Positions 52,797 to 61,806 are shown, counted from the stretch's first letter. The stretch: 64,000 nucleotides of DNA from Pinibacter soli (GCF_029961145.1 NZ_JASBRG010000007.1:534155-598154); one strand, 5' to 3'. The notes: generated by a model from the sequence alone, not told the origin. Made by a program: numbers and translations.

Positions 52797-53852
52797 ATGA
52801 GAAACATTTTGATTATCGATGACCAGACAGAAATCAGAGAGAATATAACGGAAATCCTTACATTGGCGGGGTACAATGCCCTGATGGCCGAAAACGGGAA
52901 ACGTGGAATCGAAGTGGCGCTTGCAAACAAGCCCGACCTGATCGTTTGCGATATTATGATGCCTGAGCTGGATGGTTATGGCGTTTTGCACATGTTGAGA
53001 AAAAATCCGGCGACCGAGAACACTCCTTTTATATTTCTTACTGCAAAAACGGAAAGAAATGACTTTAGAAAAGGAATGGAAATGGGCGCGGATGACTTTA
53101 TTACCAAGCCTTTTGACGATATCGAGTTGCTGAAAGCAATCGAAGTAAGATTGAAAAAGCTTGACGTACTCAACAAAGGCTACGAAGCAACTGGCCAGGG
53201 AATCAACTCCTTGTTAAGAGACCTCAAAGGCACAGGATTTATGAACATGCAGATGGATCAATATGAGCATGTTACCTTCCACAAACGTCAGCAGTTGTAC
53301 ACGGAAGGAAAAAGACCGAAAAGCCTTTTCTACATTAAAAAAGGCCGCATTAAAACTTTCAAAACCAATGAAGACGGTAAAGAATATATTACCAACTTAT
53401 ATAGCGATGGTGATTTTATAGGTTACCATGCCTTGTTGGAAAATTCCGTTTATGATGATAACGCGGAAGTGCTCGACGAAACCGAGATAGTTATCATTCC
53501 AAAAGACGAATTCCTGAATGCAATATTTAACGATCTTACTATAGCTCACAAATTCATCAAGCTCATTTCATTAAATGTAAAGGACCAGGAAGAAAGATTG
53601 ATGCAGCTAGCTTATAGTTCCCTCAGAAAACGCGTGGCAAAGGCTTTGATAGATATTAGTGCGAAACTGAAAGTTGGCAACAATAATTCCCCTATAGCTA
53701 TTTCGAGGGATGATATCGCTCATTATGTTGGAACAGCTACAGAATCGCTTATCAGAACGCTGAGTGATTTTAAATCAGAAAAACTGATTGAAATTCGCGA
53801 AGGCAAGATCAGGATTGAAAACTTCGACAAGCTGAAAAATCTTCTTTATTAA
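52797..53852 (+). CDS. Response regulator with receiver domain fused to CRP/FNR-type DNA-binding module
   Basis: The ATG at 52797 gives 351 residues. A receiver domain fills 1-120: Asp8/Asp9, phosphoacceptor Asp52 (LIVCDIMMPELDG), Thr82 and Lys104. After a linker comes a cyclic-nucleotide-binding-like beta roll (about 155-250, LFYIKKGRIKTFKTNEDGKE, YSDGDFIGYHALLE) and a CRP helix-turn-helix (ISRDDIAHYVGTATESLIRT). The only Cys is Cys51, so no FNR-type Fe-S cluster can form. Control by phosphorylation is likely. It is divergent from ccoI and probably regulates the oxidase cluster. Confidence 0.92.
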   Translation: MRNILIIDDQTEIRENITEILTLAGYNALMAENGKRGIEVALANKPDLIVCDIMMPELDGYGVLHMLRKNPATENTPFIFLTAKTERNDFRKGMEMGADDFITKPFDDIELLKAIEVRLKKLDVLNKGYEATGQGINSLLRDLKGTGFMNMQMDQYEHVTFHKRQQLYTEGKRPKSLFYIKKGRIKTFKTNEDGKEYITNLYSDGDFIGYHALLENSVYDDNAEVLDETEIVIIPKDEFLNAIFNDLTIAHKFIKLISLNVKDQEERLMQLAYSSLRKRVAKALIDISAKLKVGNNNSPIAISRDDIAHYVGTATESLIRTLSDFKSEKLIEIREGKIRIENFDKLKNLLY

Positions 53853-53873
53853 CAGCAAACATATTTAACATTG

Positions 53874-53903
53874 AAAGAGGCGCATGAAAATGCGTCTTTT
53901 TTG
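53874..53903 (+). terminator. Terminator of the REC-CRP regulator, made from a GAGACGC-type palindrome
   Basis: AAAGAGGCGCAT pairs with ATGCGTCTTT across a GAAA loop (two G-T pairs), followed by TTTTGTTTT. It begins about 20 bp after the stop. Confidence 0.8.
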
Positions 53904-53984
53904 TTTTGTGATATTGCCAGAGCTAACGCCTGCCATTTTACTACATTTATCCGGGTTTTATAGAGACGTATTTTCATGCGTCTC
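53877..53984. repeat. Pair of GAGACGC-type palindromes
   Basis: Copy one (53877-53897) is diverged and doubles as a terminator. Copy two (53963-53984) is GAGACGTATT and ATGCGTCTC with a short centre. Their starts are 86 bp apart. Confidence 0.7.
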
Positions 53985-54000
53985 TGTATGGGGAACCGCA

Positions 54001-54034
54001 ATAAAAAAAACCCGACTGTACTTGGTCGGGGTTT
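54001..54034 (-). terminator. Terminator of the desaturase gene
   Basis: On the minus strand AAACCCCGAC and GTCGGGTTT form the stem (54008-54034) and the run of A on the plus strand gives a T tail. It lies about 20 bp after the desaturase stop. Confidence 0.8.
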
Positions 54035-54055
54035 AAAATATCGTTGGGAAACGTC

Positions 54056-54790
54056 TTACGCTTTTTTCAACCTGATGATCCTGGTAAAATTCATAAAACG
54101 CATGATTTGATAAGTAGGGTCAAGTTCAAACCATTTCTTTGCGAAATTTGGACTTTTGCCAAACTTGTGGTGATTATTCTGAAACAATTCTCCCAAAAGG
54201 AAAATACCGAAGGGCTCACTATTTTTAGAATGGTCACCGTTGTCAAAGTTTGAATAACCGTATTTGTGACCGCACCAGTTTACGATGGCTCCCTGTACCG
54301 GCCCAATCAGGATATGAACAGGCAACAACAAAAACCACCAGGCACTAGGCGCAAACGCGATGTAAATAGAAGTGTACACAGCTACCCAGGCAATACGGGT
54401 GACCATGTGATCTCCAAATTTGTCCAATTTTTCCCAAACCGGCAGATACTCCTCGGTAAACTCAGGATCTGGCAAAGACTTACCAGTCAGGAAATTATTG
54501 TACATGAGTCTTGTGTGGATCATCATGTGCCACACGTCTTTAAAGAAGTGCGGAGAATGCGGATCCTTTTCAGTATCGCTAAATACGTGGTGCATACGGT
54601 GCATTACTGCATACGCACGAGGAATCAAAAATGAAGAGCCCTGTGTGAACCAGGTCAGGAAGTAAAAAAGTTTCTCTCTTTTTGTACCTGTAGTATACAT
54701 TTGATGGGATGCATATCTATGCAAAAAAAATGTATGAAAAAACAAAGAAAGAAACCAATGTGCGAAAAAGAAACAAAGTATAACTGTCAT
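54056..54790 (-). CDS. Acyl-CoA/fatty-acid desaturase
   Basis: 244 residues with membrane segments and three His clusters: HTFFLHRYASH (about 19-29), HRMHHVFSDTEKDPHSP (about 64-80) and GELFQNNHHKFGKS near 210. The arrangement is that of the SCD/OLE1-like desaturase family, shorter than the typical 280-350 residues. It introduces a double bond in acyl chains using a di-iron centre and an electron donor not seen here. It is codirectional with the peptide-binding lipoprotein 68 bp upstream. Confidence 0.88.
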   Translation of the reverse strand: MTVILCFFFAHWFLSLFFHTFFLHRYASHQMYTTGTKREKLFYFLTWFTQGSSFLIPRAYAVMHRMHHVFSDTEKDPHSPHFFKDVWHMMIHTRLMYNNFLTGKSLPDPEFTEEYLPVWEKLDKFGDHMVTRIAWVAVYTSIYIAFAPSAWWFLLLPVHILIGPVQGAIVNWCGHKYGYSNFDNGDHSKNSEPFGIFLLGELFQNNHHKFGKSPNFAKKWFELDPTYQIMRFMNFTRIIRLKKA

Positions 54791-54858
54791 TCGTCAACAA
54801 TTTCTAAAATTGCCGCAAAGGTACTATGATGAATGTTATATAAAAAATGAATTTCGTC

Positions 54859-56490
54859 TTATTTGTGTAAATTAACAGTTCGTAGTTCCAATAAATTCAA
54901 TGCGTTAGGATAAAAGCCTGTTACATCTTTGTTAATGAGCCTGATCACCTCGTCATACCACAAGGGAACCACAGGGGCATCGTTCATTACCATTTGGTCC
55001 ATTTCCCGATAGATCCGGTAGCGAAGCGAGTCATTGTTCTCCTGCATCGCCTTTTCATATAAAGCATCGAAAGCGGGATTATTGTACCGCGTGTAATTTG
55101 GCGGAGCCGGATTCTTCGAATAAAAAACACTGAGATAGTTTTCCGCATCCGGATAATCGGCGATCCAGCTGCCCCGGAAAAAAAACGCCTCCGATTTGGC
55201 GGTTTGTTCCAACAAAAGGCTTTTCTGTACTACTTCTACCTGCACTTTAATTCCTGCATCCTCCAATTGCTTGGCAACAAAACTGCCCAATTCCCCATAG
55301 ATCGGAATGGTTAAAAGCTTGATTACCGGCATGTTCTGACCATCTGCGAACCCTGCCTCTTTCAATAAAGCTCTCGCTTTTTCGAGATCATAATGATAAC
55401 CCTTAACGGCATTGGCATCGAAAGACGGTAAACCTTGCGGCACAAAACCGCTTTCTGCAGTTGTACCAATAGAGTTGCGCAGATAGAGCATCATTTTCCT
55501 ACGGTCAAAGGCGTAGTTGATCGCCTGACGCACTTTCTTAAATCGCAGCGGCGATTTCTTAAGCAATTCATTGGAAGAATCTACCAAAATGCCGAGGTAC
55601 TCGATATTTAGATAAGGGTGTTTTGAAAGAACTATTTTGTCTTTCCATTCATTTTTCAACTCTCCTTTTTTGGTGAGAATTTCGTCTTTAAAAGAAGCTT
55701 CGATGTCATTTACAAAATCCAGTTGCCCCTGGCGAAATAATAAGAACTCGGTCGCCTTGCTGTCATAAAATGAAACTTTGATGCCATCGAGATAAGGCAA
55801 TTGTTTTCCTGCAGCATCCCTCTCGAAGTAATGTTCGTTTCGTTTCATAATCAGGGCCTGTCCATCTTCCCATGCTACTATTTCAAACGGACCAGTGCCA
55901 CAAGGATGGCTGCGAAAGTCCTTTCCATATTTCTCAACGACTTCATGGGGTACAATGGAGCAATACTGCATACTGAGCAAACCAAGGACAGGATTGAATG
56001 GTTTTACCAATGTAAGCCGAAACGTAGTATCATCAATGGCTTTGAAGGCATTGGCATCTTTTATTTTATCATTAAATATCCATGCGCCGCTGCTGGCCGT
56101 TGCTTTATCTATAATTCTTCTGAAGCTGTATTCAACATCTTTTGCAATCAACCTTCTTCCTTTTCCACCGGAAAAAACGTCGTTGTCGTGAAAGAAAACA
56201 TCAGTACGCAAATGAAATGTAAACACAGTCTTATCGCTATTTACATCCCAACTTTTTGCCAGTGATGGTTTTATATTCAGGCCACTGTCGACTTCCACCA
56301 AAGTATTATACAACTGGTGAATGGCCCACATGATGGATTGATTTTTTGCAAATGCAGGATCAAGGGATGCAATGCCTGTGCTTTCGTTGTAGTGAAAAAT
56401 TTTTCGATTGGAGTGCTGCTTTGTATGGCATGCAATCATGAATACACACAGAATCAGAGCGCAAATCGAAGGCTTCGGCAAGCCCAGCAT
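54859..56490 (-). CDS. Peptide/oligopeptide-binding lipoprotein (SBP_bac_5)
   Basis: From ATG 56490 the protein has 543 residues with a lipoprotein signal (ICALILCVFMIAC, Cys21); an ATG at 56562 would add 24 residues and put a long basic stretch before the signal. Family features: ESTGIASLDPAFAKNQSIMW, VFTFHLRTDVFFHD, GTGPFEIVAWEDGQALIMKR and VRQAINYAFDRRKM. It binds peptides or similar solutes for an ABC importer (DppA/OppA-like). No permease or ATPase genes are adjacent, so it is an orphan here. Lipid-anchored. Confidence 0.9.
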   Translation of the reverse strand: MLGLPKPSICALILCVFMIACHTKQHSNRKIFHYNESTGIASLDPAFAKNQSIMWAIHQLYNTLVEVDSGLNIKPSLAKSWDVNSDKTVFTFHLRTDVFFHDNDVFSGGKGRRLIAKDVEYSFRRIIDKATASSGAWIFNDKIKDANAFKAIDDTTFRLTLVKPFNPVLGLLSMQYCSIVPHEVVEKYGKDFRSHPCGTGPFEIVAWEDGQALIMKRNEHYFERDAAGKQLPYLDGIKVSFYDSKATEFLLFRQGQLDFVNDIEASFKDEILTKKGELKNEWKDKIVLSKHPYLNIEYLGILVDSSNELLKKSPLRFKKVRQAINYAFDRRKMMLYLRNSIGTTAESGFVPQGLPSFDANAVKGYHYDLEKARALLKEAGFADGQNMPVIKLLTIPIYGELGSFVAKQLEDAGIKVQVEVVQKSLLLEQTAKSEAFFFRGSWIADYPDAENYLSVFYSKNPAPPNYTRYNNPAFDALYEKAMQENNDSLRYRIYREMDQMVMNDAPVVPLWYDEVIRLINKDVTGFYPNALNLLELRTVNLHK

Positions 56491-56625
56491 GATAGCTTTG
56501 CAGAAGCGAAATTTTCGTCTGATTTCCGTAATCTCCAATCTTTCTGATTTCAAATTGTGCATTTTTACATGAAAGGTGCGTTCATTCCCCTAAAGGGTTC
56601 TAAATTAGCGAACTATTTGTTTAGT

Positions 56626-56715
56626 TGGCACGCAGATTTTCATGATTTTGATGATTGTCATGATTTTTTACATGGTTCTAATAAAATCATAACGATCATG
56701 AAAATCTGCGTTCCA
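56626..56715. repeat. Paired-arm element, CGCAGAT/TCATGAT family, between divergent genes
   Basis: The left arm (56626-56667) is GGCACGCAGATTTTCATGAT and on. The right arm (56682-56715) is AAATCATAACGATCATGAAA then ATCTGCGTTCC. It sits between two divergent starts, where a terminator would not be expected. Confidence 0.75.
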
Positions 56716-56736
56716 TTTTACTAAAATCATTTAAAC

Positions 56737-58389
56737 ATGAAAGGAAAACTGTCCGTACTTCTCTTATTGTTTTTTTGTGTTGGCGGCGAGGCATTTACGC
56801 AGCCATTGCACAAGCTTGCCACGTTTACCCATGCAGATTCTTTGCGTGGCTCGCTGAATAGTGAAAGAACGTGGTGGGACCTGCTGCGTTACGACATTAC
56901 CGTGAAACCTGATTACGTAAACAAATCAATCACGGGCTCCAACAAAATCACCTATTTTGACAACGGCGGTCATACGATGCAGATAGATTTCCAGCAGCCA
57001 ATGGAGATAGACAGCATTGTAGCTGACGGACAAAAATATAAGTACGAAAGAGAGAATAACGTTTTCCACGTGCATATCAGGGATTCTGCGGCACGTTATA
57101 AAATAAAACCAGGTCCGCGTGATCTGACTGTTTACTTTCACGGCAATCCAAGGATTGCAAAGAAAGCTCCGTGGGACGGTGGCTGGATCTTCACAAAAGA
57201 CAAACAAGGCAGACCGTGGATGACTGTTGCCTGCGAGGGACTTGGCGCGAGTGCATGGGTGCCTTGCAAAGAATATTTAGGAGACGAACCGGACAGCGGC
57301 GCTTCTCTTTCTATTGTTGTGCCGGACACATTGATGGGCGTTGGAAATGGCAGACTGGTAAGCACTACAAAGAACAACGACCGCACAACGACTTATAAAT
57401 GGGAAGTAAAAAATCCTATCAACAACTACAATATCATTCCTTATATAGGTAAGTATGTAAACTTTTCTGAGGTGTTTGATGGAATAAAAGGTAAACTTCA
57501 TTGCAGCTATTGGGTAATTGATTACAACCTGGATAAAGCAAGAAAACAATTCACGCAGGTGAAACCAATGATGCGTTGTTTCGAATCCTGGTTTGGGCCA
57601 TATCCTTTTTATGATGACAGCTACAAATTGGTAGAGTCTCCGCATTTAGGCATGGAACACCAGAGTGCCGTTGCATACGGTAACAACTACCAGAACGGTT
57701 ACTATGGAAAAGATCTTTCAGAAACCGGTTGGGGCCTGAAGTGGGATTTTATCATTATTCATGAAAGCGGTCACGAATGGTTTGGTAACAATATCAGTTG
57801 TAAAGACATTGCTGATATGTGGATCCACGAAAGCTTTACCAATTATTCGGAAACGCTTTACATTGAATGCATGTTTGGCAAAGAAGCGGCGAACGACTAT
57901 GTAATTGGTTGTCGCAAAAAAATCGTGAATGACATTCCTGTCATCGGCGTGTATGGAGTGAATCAGGAAGGCAGCGGTGACATGTATTACAAAGGAGCAA
58001 ACATGCTTCACACAATCCGCCAGATCATCAACAATGACGATACTTTCAGGAATATTTTGATTGGCCTGAATAAAACATTTTATCATCAAACCGTTACTGC
58101 CAATGATATTCAAACATACATCAATCGTCATTCCGGCTTGAACTTCACTAAAGTGTTTGATCAATATTTAAGAACAACTCAAATTCCTGTTTTACAATAC
58201 AAATTCGAAGCTGGTTCTGTGAAATACAGATGGAGTAATTGCGTGAAAGGGTTCGCCATGCCGGTAAAAGTAAAAATGGGCGCAGAAAAATGGCTCTACC
58301 CGACCGAAGAATGGAAATCAGAGAAAATGCCTGCCGATGCTGGGTTTGTGGTGGATCGTAACTTCTACGTGGAGAGCAGGAAAATGTGA
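56737..58389 (+). CDS. Exported M1-family (aminopeptidase N-like) metallopeptidase
   Basis: 550 residues with signal peptide ending GEAFT-Q (about 22). The beta N-domain is followed by the catalytic domain: a GMEH segment (305-308) in place of GAMEN, zinc motif HESGHEW (His342, Glu343, His346) and third ligand Glu365 in WIHESFTNYSETLY. The C-terminal domain is short, as in M1 family members without the long helical domain. Probably a periplasmic or surface aminopeptidase. Divergent from the peptide-binding lipoprotein, which suggests joint peptide use. Confidence 0.93.
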   Translation: MKGKLSVLLLLFFCVGGEAFTQPLHKLATFTHADSLRGSLNSERTWWDLLRYDITVKPDYVNKSITGSNKITYFDNGGHTMQIDFQQPMEIDSIVADGQKYKYERENNVFHVHIRDSAARYKIKPGPRDLTVYFHGNPRIAKKAPWDGGWIFTKDKQGRPWMTVACEGLGASAWVPCKEYLGDEPDSGASLSIVVPDTLMGVGNGRLVSTTKNNDRTTTYKWEVKNPINNYNIIPYIGKYVNFSEVFDGIKGKLHCSYWVIDYNLDKARKQFTQVKPMMRCFESWFGPYPFYDDSYKLVESPHLGMEHQSAVAYGNNYQNGYYGKDLSETGWGLKWDFIIIHESGHEWFGNNISCKDIADMWIHESFTNYSETLYIECMFGKEAANDYVIGCRKKIVNDIPVIGVYGVNQEGSGDMYYKGANMLHTIRQIINNDDTFRNILIGLNKTFYHQTVTANDIQTYINRHSGLNFTKVFDQYLRTTQIPVLQYKFEAGSVKYRWSNCVKGFAMPVKVKMGAEKWLYPTEEWKSEKMPADAGFVVDRNFYVESRKM

Positions 58390-58528
58390 CAATTTGAAGA
58401 TTTGAAAATTTGAAAATGGACGAGTGCGACTCTGGAACTATATTCATTCATTCTTGCTAAGCAAGGTGTTTAAATTGAATAACAAATCCGCACGAAAAGC
58501 ATTTTCAAATTTTCAAATTTTCAAATTA
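58389..58528. repeat. Paired-arm element, TTTGAAAA family, between convergent genes
   Basis: The left arm (58389-58420) is AATTTGAAGATTTGAAAATT and on. The right arm (58500-58528) is CATTTTCAAATTTTCAAATT and on, and overlaps the mqnA stop. The spacer is about 80 bp and contains GAGTGCGAC, which resembles the core of the 24642 segment read on the other strand. Confidence 0.75.
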
Positions 58529-59272
58529 CATATAGTTCGGCAGCTTGCTCAAAAACAACTCCAGCCCGCGCTTTTTAGGTTCAGTCAGTTCGTAGCTAAT
58601 ATGCTCGGTATAATATTCTTTCAGGTCGAAAATCGTGTATGGATGTTCGGCTACTACATGGTCGAGTTGCTCCAGTCCGAGAGCATTGGCTTTGTTGAAC
58701 TCTTCAATGAATGCAGGATCGAGGCGTTTATTGCTGATCCATGCGGCGAAAACAAAAGGCAAACCGGTCATTTGGATCCAGGCTTCACCGAGATCGTAAA
58801 TGTATTTTGATGTTTTACGCTGCTCAAGGGCGCGGTCGCCAATCACAACACCAGCTGTGGTTCCTGAGATGTGTTCGCGAAAATCTTCTTTGGCATCATT
58901 GAGAATCGGGTCGACTTTCCAGAATTCTTTCAGCAATATGCGGGCAAGTCTAACCGAAGTACGGCTCTGGTAATCCAGCAATACTTCCTTGATCTCATGA
59001 ATGGGCACTTCACTGAAAATGCACACTGACGCTACAGGTCGGTCGCAACCAATGCAGTAATTTGTGTTGATATGCCATTCTTTCAGCCGGGGAATGATGG
59101 CCACGGGCACCAGGCCTATGTCTATTTTGTCCTCCACCAGCATGGTGGCGATTTTGGACGGAAATTCTGTAATTAACTCTATCTGGTCTTTCATAGCGCC
59201 CTGCTCAAATCCATACAGCAAAGGCTTTGCGTTAAGGTAGCTAACAGATCCTACTCTAATTTTTCTTTCCAC
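58526..59272 (-). CDS. mqnA: Chorismate dehydratase of the futalosine menaquinone pathway (MqnA)
   Basis: The GTG at 59272 gives 248 residues starting MERKIRVGSVSYLNAKPLLY; upstream in-frame codons encode repeat sequence. Family motifs: VSYLNAKPLLYG, VPVAIIPRLKEW, CIGCDRPVASVCIFS, LDYQSRTSVRLARILL and GVVIGDRAL. It makes 3-enolpyruvoyl-benzoate from chorismate, the first step of the futalosine route. Other mqn genes are not in the window. Divergent from purB. Confidence 0.92.
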   Translation of the reverse strand: MERKIRVGSVSYLNAKPLLYGFEQGAMKDQIELITEFPSKIATMLVEDKIDIGLVPVAIIPRLKEWHINTNYCIGCDRPVASVCIFSEVPIHEIKEVLLDYQSRTSVRLARILLKEFWKVDPILNDAKEDFREHISGTTAGVVIGDRALEQRKTSKYIYDLGEAWIQMTGLPFVFAAWISNKRLDPAFIEEFNKANALGLEQLDHVVAEHPYTIFDLKEYYTEHISYELTEPKKRGLELFLSKLPNYM

Positions 59273-59300
59273 TCTGTTTGATTTAATTTCGCAAATGTAC

Positions 59301-59425
59301 AGGGAAGTTGTAAGTTTTAAGTTGTAAGTAATAAGGAATTCTGTCAAAATAAAAACTCAGGCTATGAGTTTACAGATTTCTCATTTTTTTACCACTTATA
59401 ACTTATTACTTATTACCTAAAACTT
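59301..59425. repeat. Paired-arm element, AAGTTGTAAG family, between divergent mqnA and purB
   Basis: The left arm (59301-59340) is GGAAGTTGTAAGTTTTAAG and on. The right arm (59391-59425) is ACTTATAACTTATTACTTAT and on. The spacer is about 50 bp. It fills most of a divergent promoter region. Confidence 0.7.
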
Positions 59426-59438
59426 TCTAAAACAAATC

Positions 59439-60785
59439 ATGGAATTAACTACGCTTTCTGCCATTTCGCCTGTTGATGGCCGCTATAGAAGACAGGTACA
59501 GCATTTAGATGAATATTTTTCTGAATATGCCTTGATGAAATACCGCGTTATCGTGGAAATCGAATATTTTATTTTCCTGGCAGATAAGAAATTCTTTTCG
59601 CTGAATGCAAAAACAAAGAACTTTTTGCGCCAGGTGGCAGAAAACTTTAGTATCGAAGATGCACAAGTGATCAAGGAAACTGAAAAAATCACTAATCACG
59701 ATGTTAAGGCCGTTGAGTATTTCATTAAATCAAAGCTGGATGAAGGCGGTGTAGAAAACCTGAAAGAATGGGTTCACTTCGGTTTGACTTCACAAGACGT
59801 AAATAATACTTCTATTCCACTTTCATGGAAACATGCGATTGAAATTGAGTATTTGCCTGCTGTTTTAAATCTGAATAACGAATTAAAAGTGTTGGCGGAC
59901 AGCTGGAAAAACATTTCCATGCTGGCACGTACACACGGCCAGCCTGCGAGCCCTACCCGACTTGGGAAGGAGGTAATGGTATTTGTGGAAAGAATACAAA
60001 ACCAGGTGGAGCAGGTGATCAATGTGCCTTTCTCGGCAAAGTTTGGCGGTGCAACCGGTAACTTCAACGCTCACCACGTAGCATTTGAGAAAAAGAACTG
60101 GGTAGTGCTTGGAAATGATTTCGTGGAAAACAGACTTGGTTTGCAGAGACAGCAATTCACAACTCAGATTGAACACTATGATAACCTTGCTGCTCACTTC
60201 GATGCGATCAAACGCATCAATAATATCCTGATCGATTTTTGTCGCGACATCTGGACATATGTGAGCATGGATTATTTCAAGCAAAAAGTAAAGAAAGGCG
60301 AAGTAGGTTCTTCTGCAATGCCGCACAAAGTAAACCCGATCGATTTTGAAAATGCAGAAGGAAACCTTGGTATTGCGAATGCATTGTTCGAGCATCTTGC
60401 TGGCAAACTGCCTATCTCCCGTTTACAGCGTGATTTAACGGATTCAACTGTTCTGAGAAATATCGGAGTGCCATTTGCGCATACGATCATTGCTATAAAA
60501 TCAATTGAAAAAGGCCTTGCCAAACTGGTGCTTAATGAGCAAAAGCTTGCAGCTGATCTTGATAATAACTGGGCAGTTGTGGCAGAAGCGATACAAACGG
60601 TTCTGCGTCGCGAAAACTATCCAAAACCTTACGAGGCGCTGAAAGATCTTACTCGTGGTAATGCAACAATCAACAAACAGGTGATGCATAAATTCATCGA
60701 CGGCCTGAAGGTAACTGCTGAGGTGAAGAAAGAATTGAAAAAAATTACGCCGCACAATTATACTGGTGTAAGTGCAGCGTTTTAA
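59439..60785 (+). CDS. purB: Adenylosuccinate lyase
   Basis: 448 residues. It cleaves SAICAR and adenylosuccinate to release fumarate in purine synthesis. Motifs: SPVDGRYRRQVQHLDEYFSE at the start, VHFGLTSQDVNNTSIPL, ARTHGQPASPTRLGKE and the fumarase/aspartase signature GSSAMPHKVNPIDFENAEGN. Length and motifs fit the E. coli-like PurB branch. Cytosolic tetramer. The gene stands alone, followed by a terminator-like paired-arm element. Confidence 0.98.
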   Translation: MELTTLSAISPVDGRYRRQVQHLDEYFSEYALMKYRVIVEIEYFIFLADKKFFSLNAKTKNFLRQVAENFSIEDAQVIKETEKITNHDVKAVEYFIKSKLDEGGVENLKEWVHFGLTSQDVNNTSIPLSWKHAIEIEYLPAVLNLNNELKVLADSWKNISMLARTHGQPASPTRLGKEVMVFVERIQNQVEQVINVPFSAKFGGATGNFNAHHVAFEKKNWVVLGNDFVENRLGLQRQQFTTQIEHYDNLAAHFDAIKRINNILIDFCRDIWTYVSMDYFKQKVKKGEVGSSAMPHKVNPIDFENAEGNLGIANALFEHLAGKLPISRLQRDLTDSTVLRNIGVPFAHTIIAIKSIEKGLAKLVLNEQKLAADLDNNWAVVAEAIQTVLRRENYPKPYEALKDLTRGNATINKQVMHKFIDGLKVTAEVKKELKKITPHNYTGVSAAF

Positions 60786-60856
60786 TAATTGAATAACTGT
60801 TTAAACGAATAACTGCGGGTCAACAAACCCCGGTTATTCAGTTTTTTATTTTGGGA
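60785..60856 (+). terminator. Terminator of purB formed by a GAATAACTGA-family paired-arm element
   Basis: GAATAACTGCGGG (60806-60818) pairs with CCCCGGTTATTC (about 60827-60838) across a short loop, and AGTTTTTTATTTT follows. An extra GAATAACTG word lies upstream. Here the repeat family acts like an ordinary terminator. Confidence 0.7.
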
Positions 60857-60916
60857 ACCCGTTTGGGTTCAAAAGCATACTACTGAAAAATGGTTGACAA
60901 ACGTGGCGATGCCAGT

Positions 60917-61025
60917 AGACACGCATTGAATGCGTCTCCGTTTACACCCGAATGAGTGTGACAGAAATATTATCGTTTGAATATTAAGACAACCAAAAGT
61001 TGCTGAGACGCGTTCAACGCGTCTC
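60917..61025. repeat. Pair of GAGACGC palindromes
   Basis: Copy one (60917-60938) is ACGCATT and AATGCGTCTC with a degraded left edge. Copy two (61005-61025) is a perfect 21-mer, GAGACGCGTT and AACGCGTCTC. Their starts are about 87 bp apart. Confidence 0.8.
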
Positions 61026-61056
61026 TACTGTTCGAAATGTAACCCACCGAAATGAA

Positions 61057-61641
61057 TTATGCCTGTCCCCTTTTGAACGTAATAACAGCTCGTGACATTT
61101 TCTTTATATCGTCATCGTCAGAAGGCATCGAATTGGTGGCAACGATTACCACTCCTTTGTAATCCTCTATTTTGTGCATTAAATAGGTTACGTCCTGGTT
61201 CGCATATTTGTCATGCGAATCCTTTACGTTTGTTCGTTTGGCAAAGAGCGCGTCAGCTTCATCGAAGAATAAAATCCAGTCATGGCTCTGTGCATTGTTA
61301 AACACTTTGTCAAGGTTTTTTTCTGTTTCGCCCGCATATTTTGATACCACCTGCGAAACGTCTATCCTGTACAATTGTCTGCCTTCATCTTTCGCCATTA
61401 GGGCTGCAGCGGCTAATTTGTCCGATGCATCATCGCCTTCAAATAATGCGACGTAGTTGCACATTTTGTTTAAAGGAACCAGCGTTTGAAGCGTGTTTAA
61501 TTCAGCCTTTGCCAGCGGAGAAATATTGAGGCTTTGCCACTGCTTTTGAGTGGTGAACAACTTACCGGCGTTGTCGTGATTATTGGAAAAAAGATGTGAA
61601 GCAAACTCGCTTATTTTCTGTAATGGATTTGGCAAACTCAT
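61057..61641 (-). CDS. Small AAA-type protein with degenerate Walker A
   Basis: From ATG 61641 (MSLPNPLQKISEFASHLF) the protein has 194 residues. Walker B is intact (WILFFDEADALFAKR, Asp127/Glu128) and sensor 1 is VVIVATN (Asn170). The expected P-loop reads VALFEGDDASDKLAAA: Lys75 is kept but the glycines and the Ser/Thr after Lys are missing. There is no lid domain with arginine finger, as the protein ends right after the core. It may bind but not hydrolyse ATP. Orphan between repeats. Confidence 0.8.
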   Translation of the reverse strand: MSLPNPLQKISEFASHLFSNNHDNAGKLFTTQKQWQSLNISPLAKAELNTLQTLVPLNKMCNYVALFEGDDASDKLAAAALMAKDEGRQLYRIDVSQVVSKYAGETEKNLDKVFNNAQSHDWILFFDEADALFAKRTNVKDSHDKYANQDVTYLMHKIEDYKGVVIVATNSMPSDDDDIKKMSRAVITFKRGQA

Positions 61642-61714
61642 ACAATGCGTTTTTGTAATATGTAATTTACCAAGAGTTCGCGTTAAATACAAGCGAAAGT
61701 TAATAACCGGAAAA

Positions 61715-61806
61715 ATGACTGAATAACTGATTAACTGAATAACTGAGTGGCAGAAAGTCAACGGGTAAAATCGACAATGAACCGTTCAGTTATTCAGTTA
61801 TTCAGG
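61715..61806. repeat. Paired-arm element, GAATAACTGA family
   Basis: The left arm (61715-61750) repeats ACTGAATAACTGA. The right arm (61781-61806) is GTTCAGTTATTCAGTTATTC. The spacer is about 30 bp. It lies between codirectional minus-strand genes. Confidence 0.75.

Noticed and set aside
59883..60395. 170-codon antisense frame inside purB
   Set aside because: It lies entirely within purB, which has all its catalytic motifs in the other strand; this is a shadow frame.
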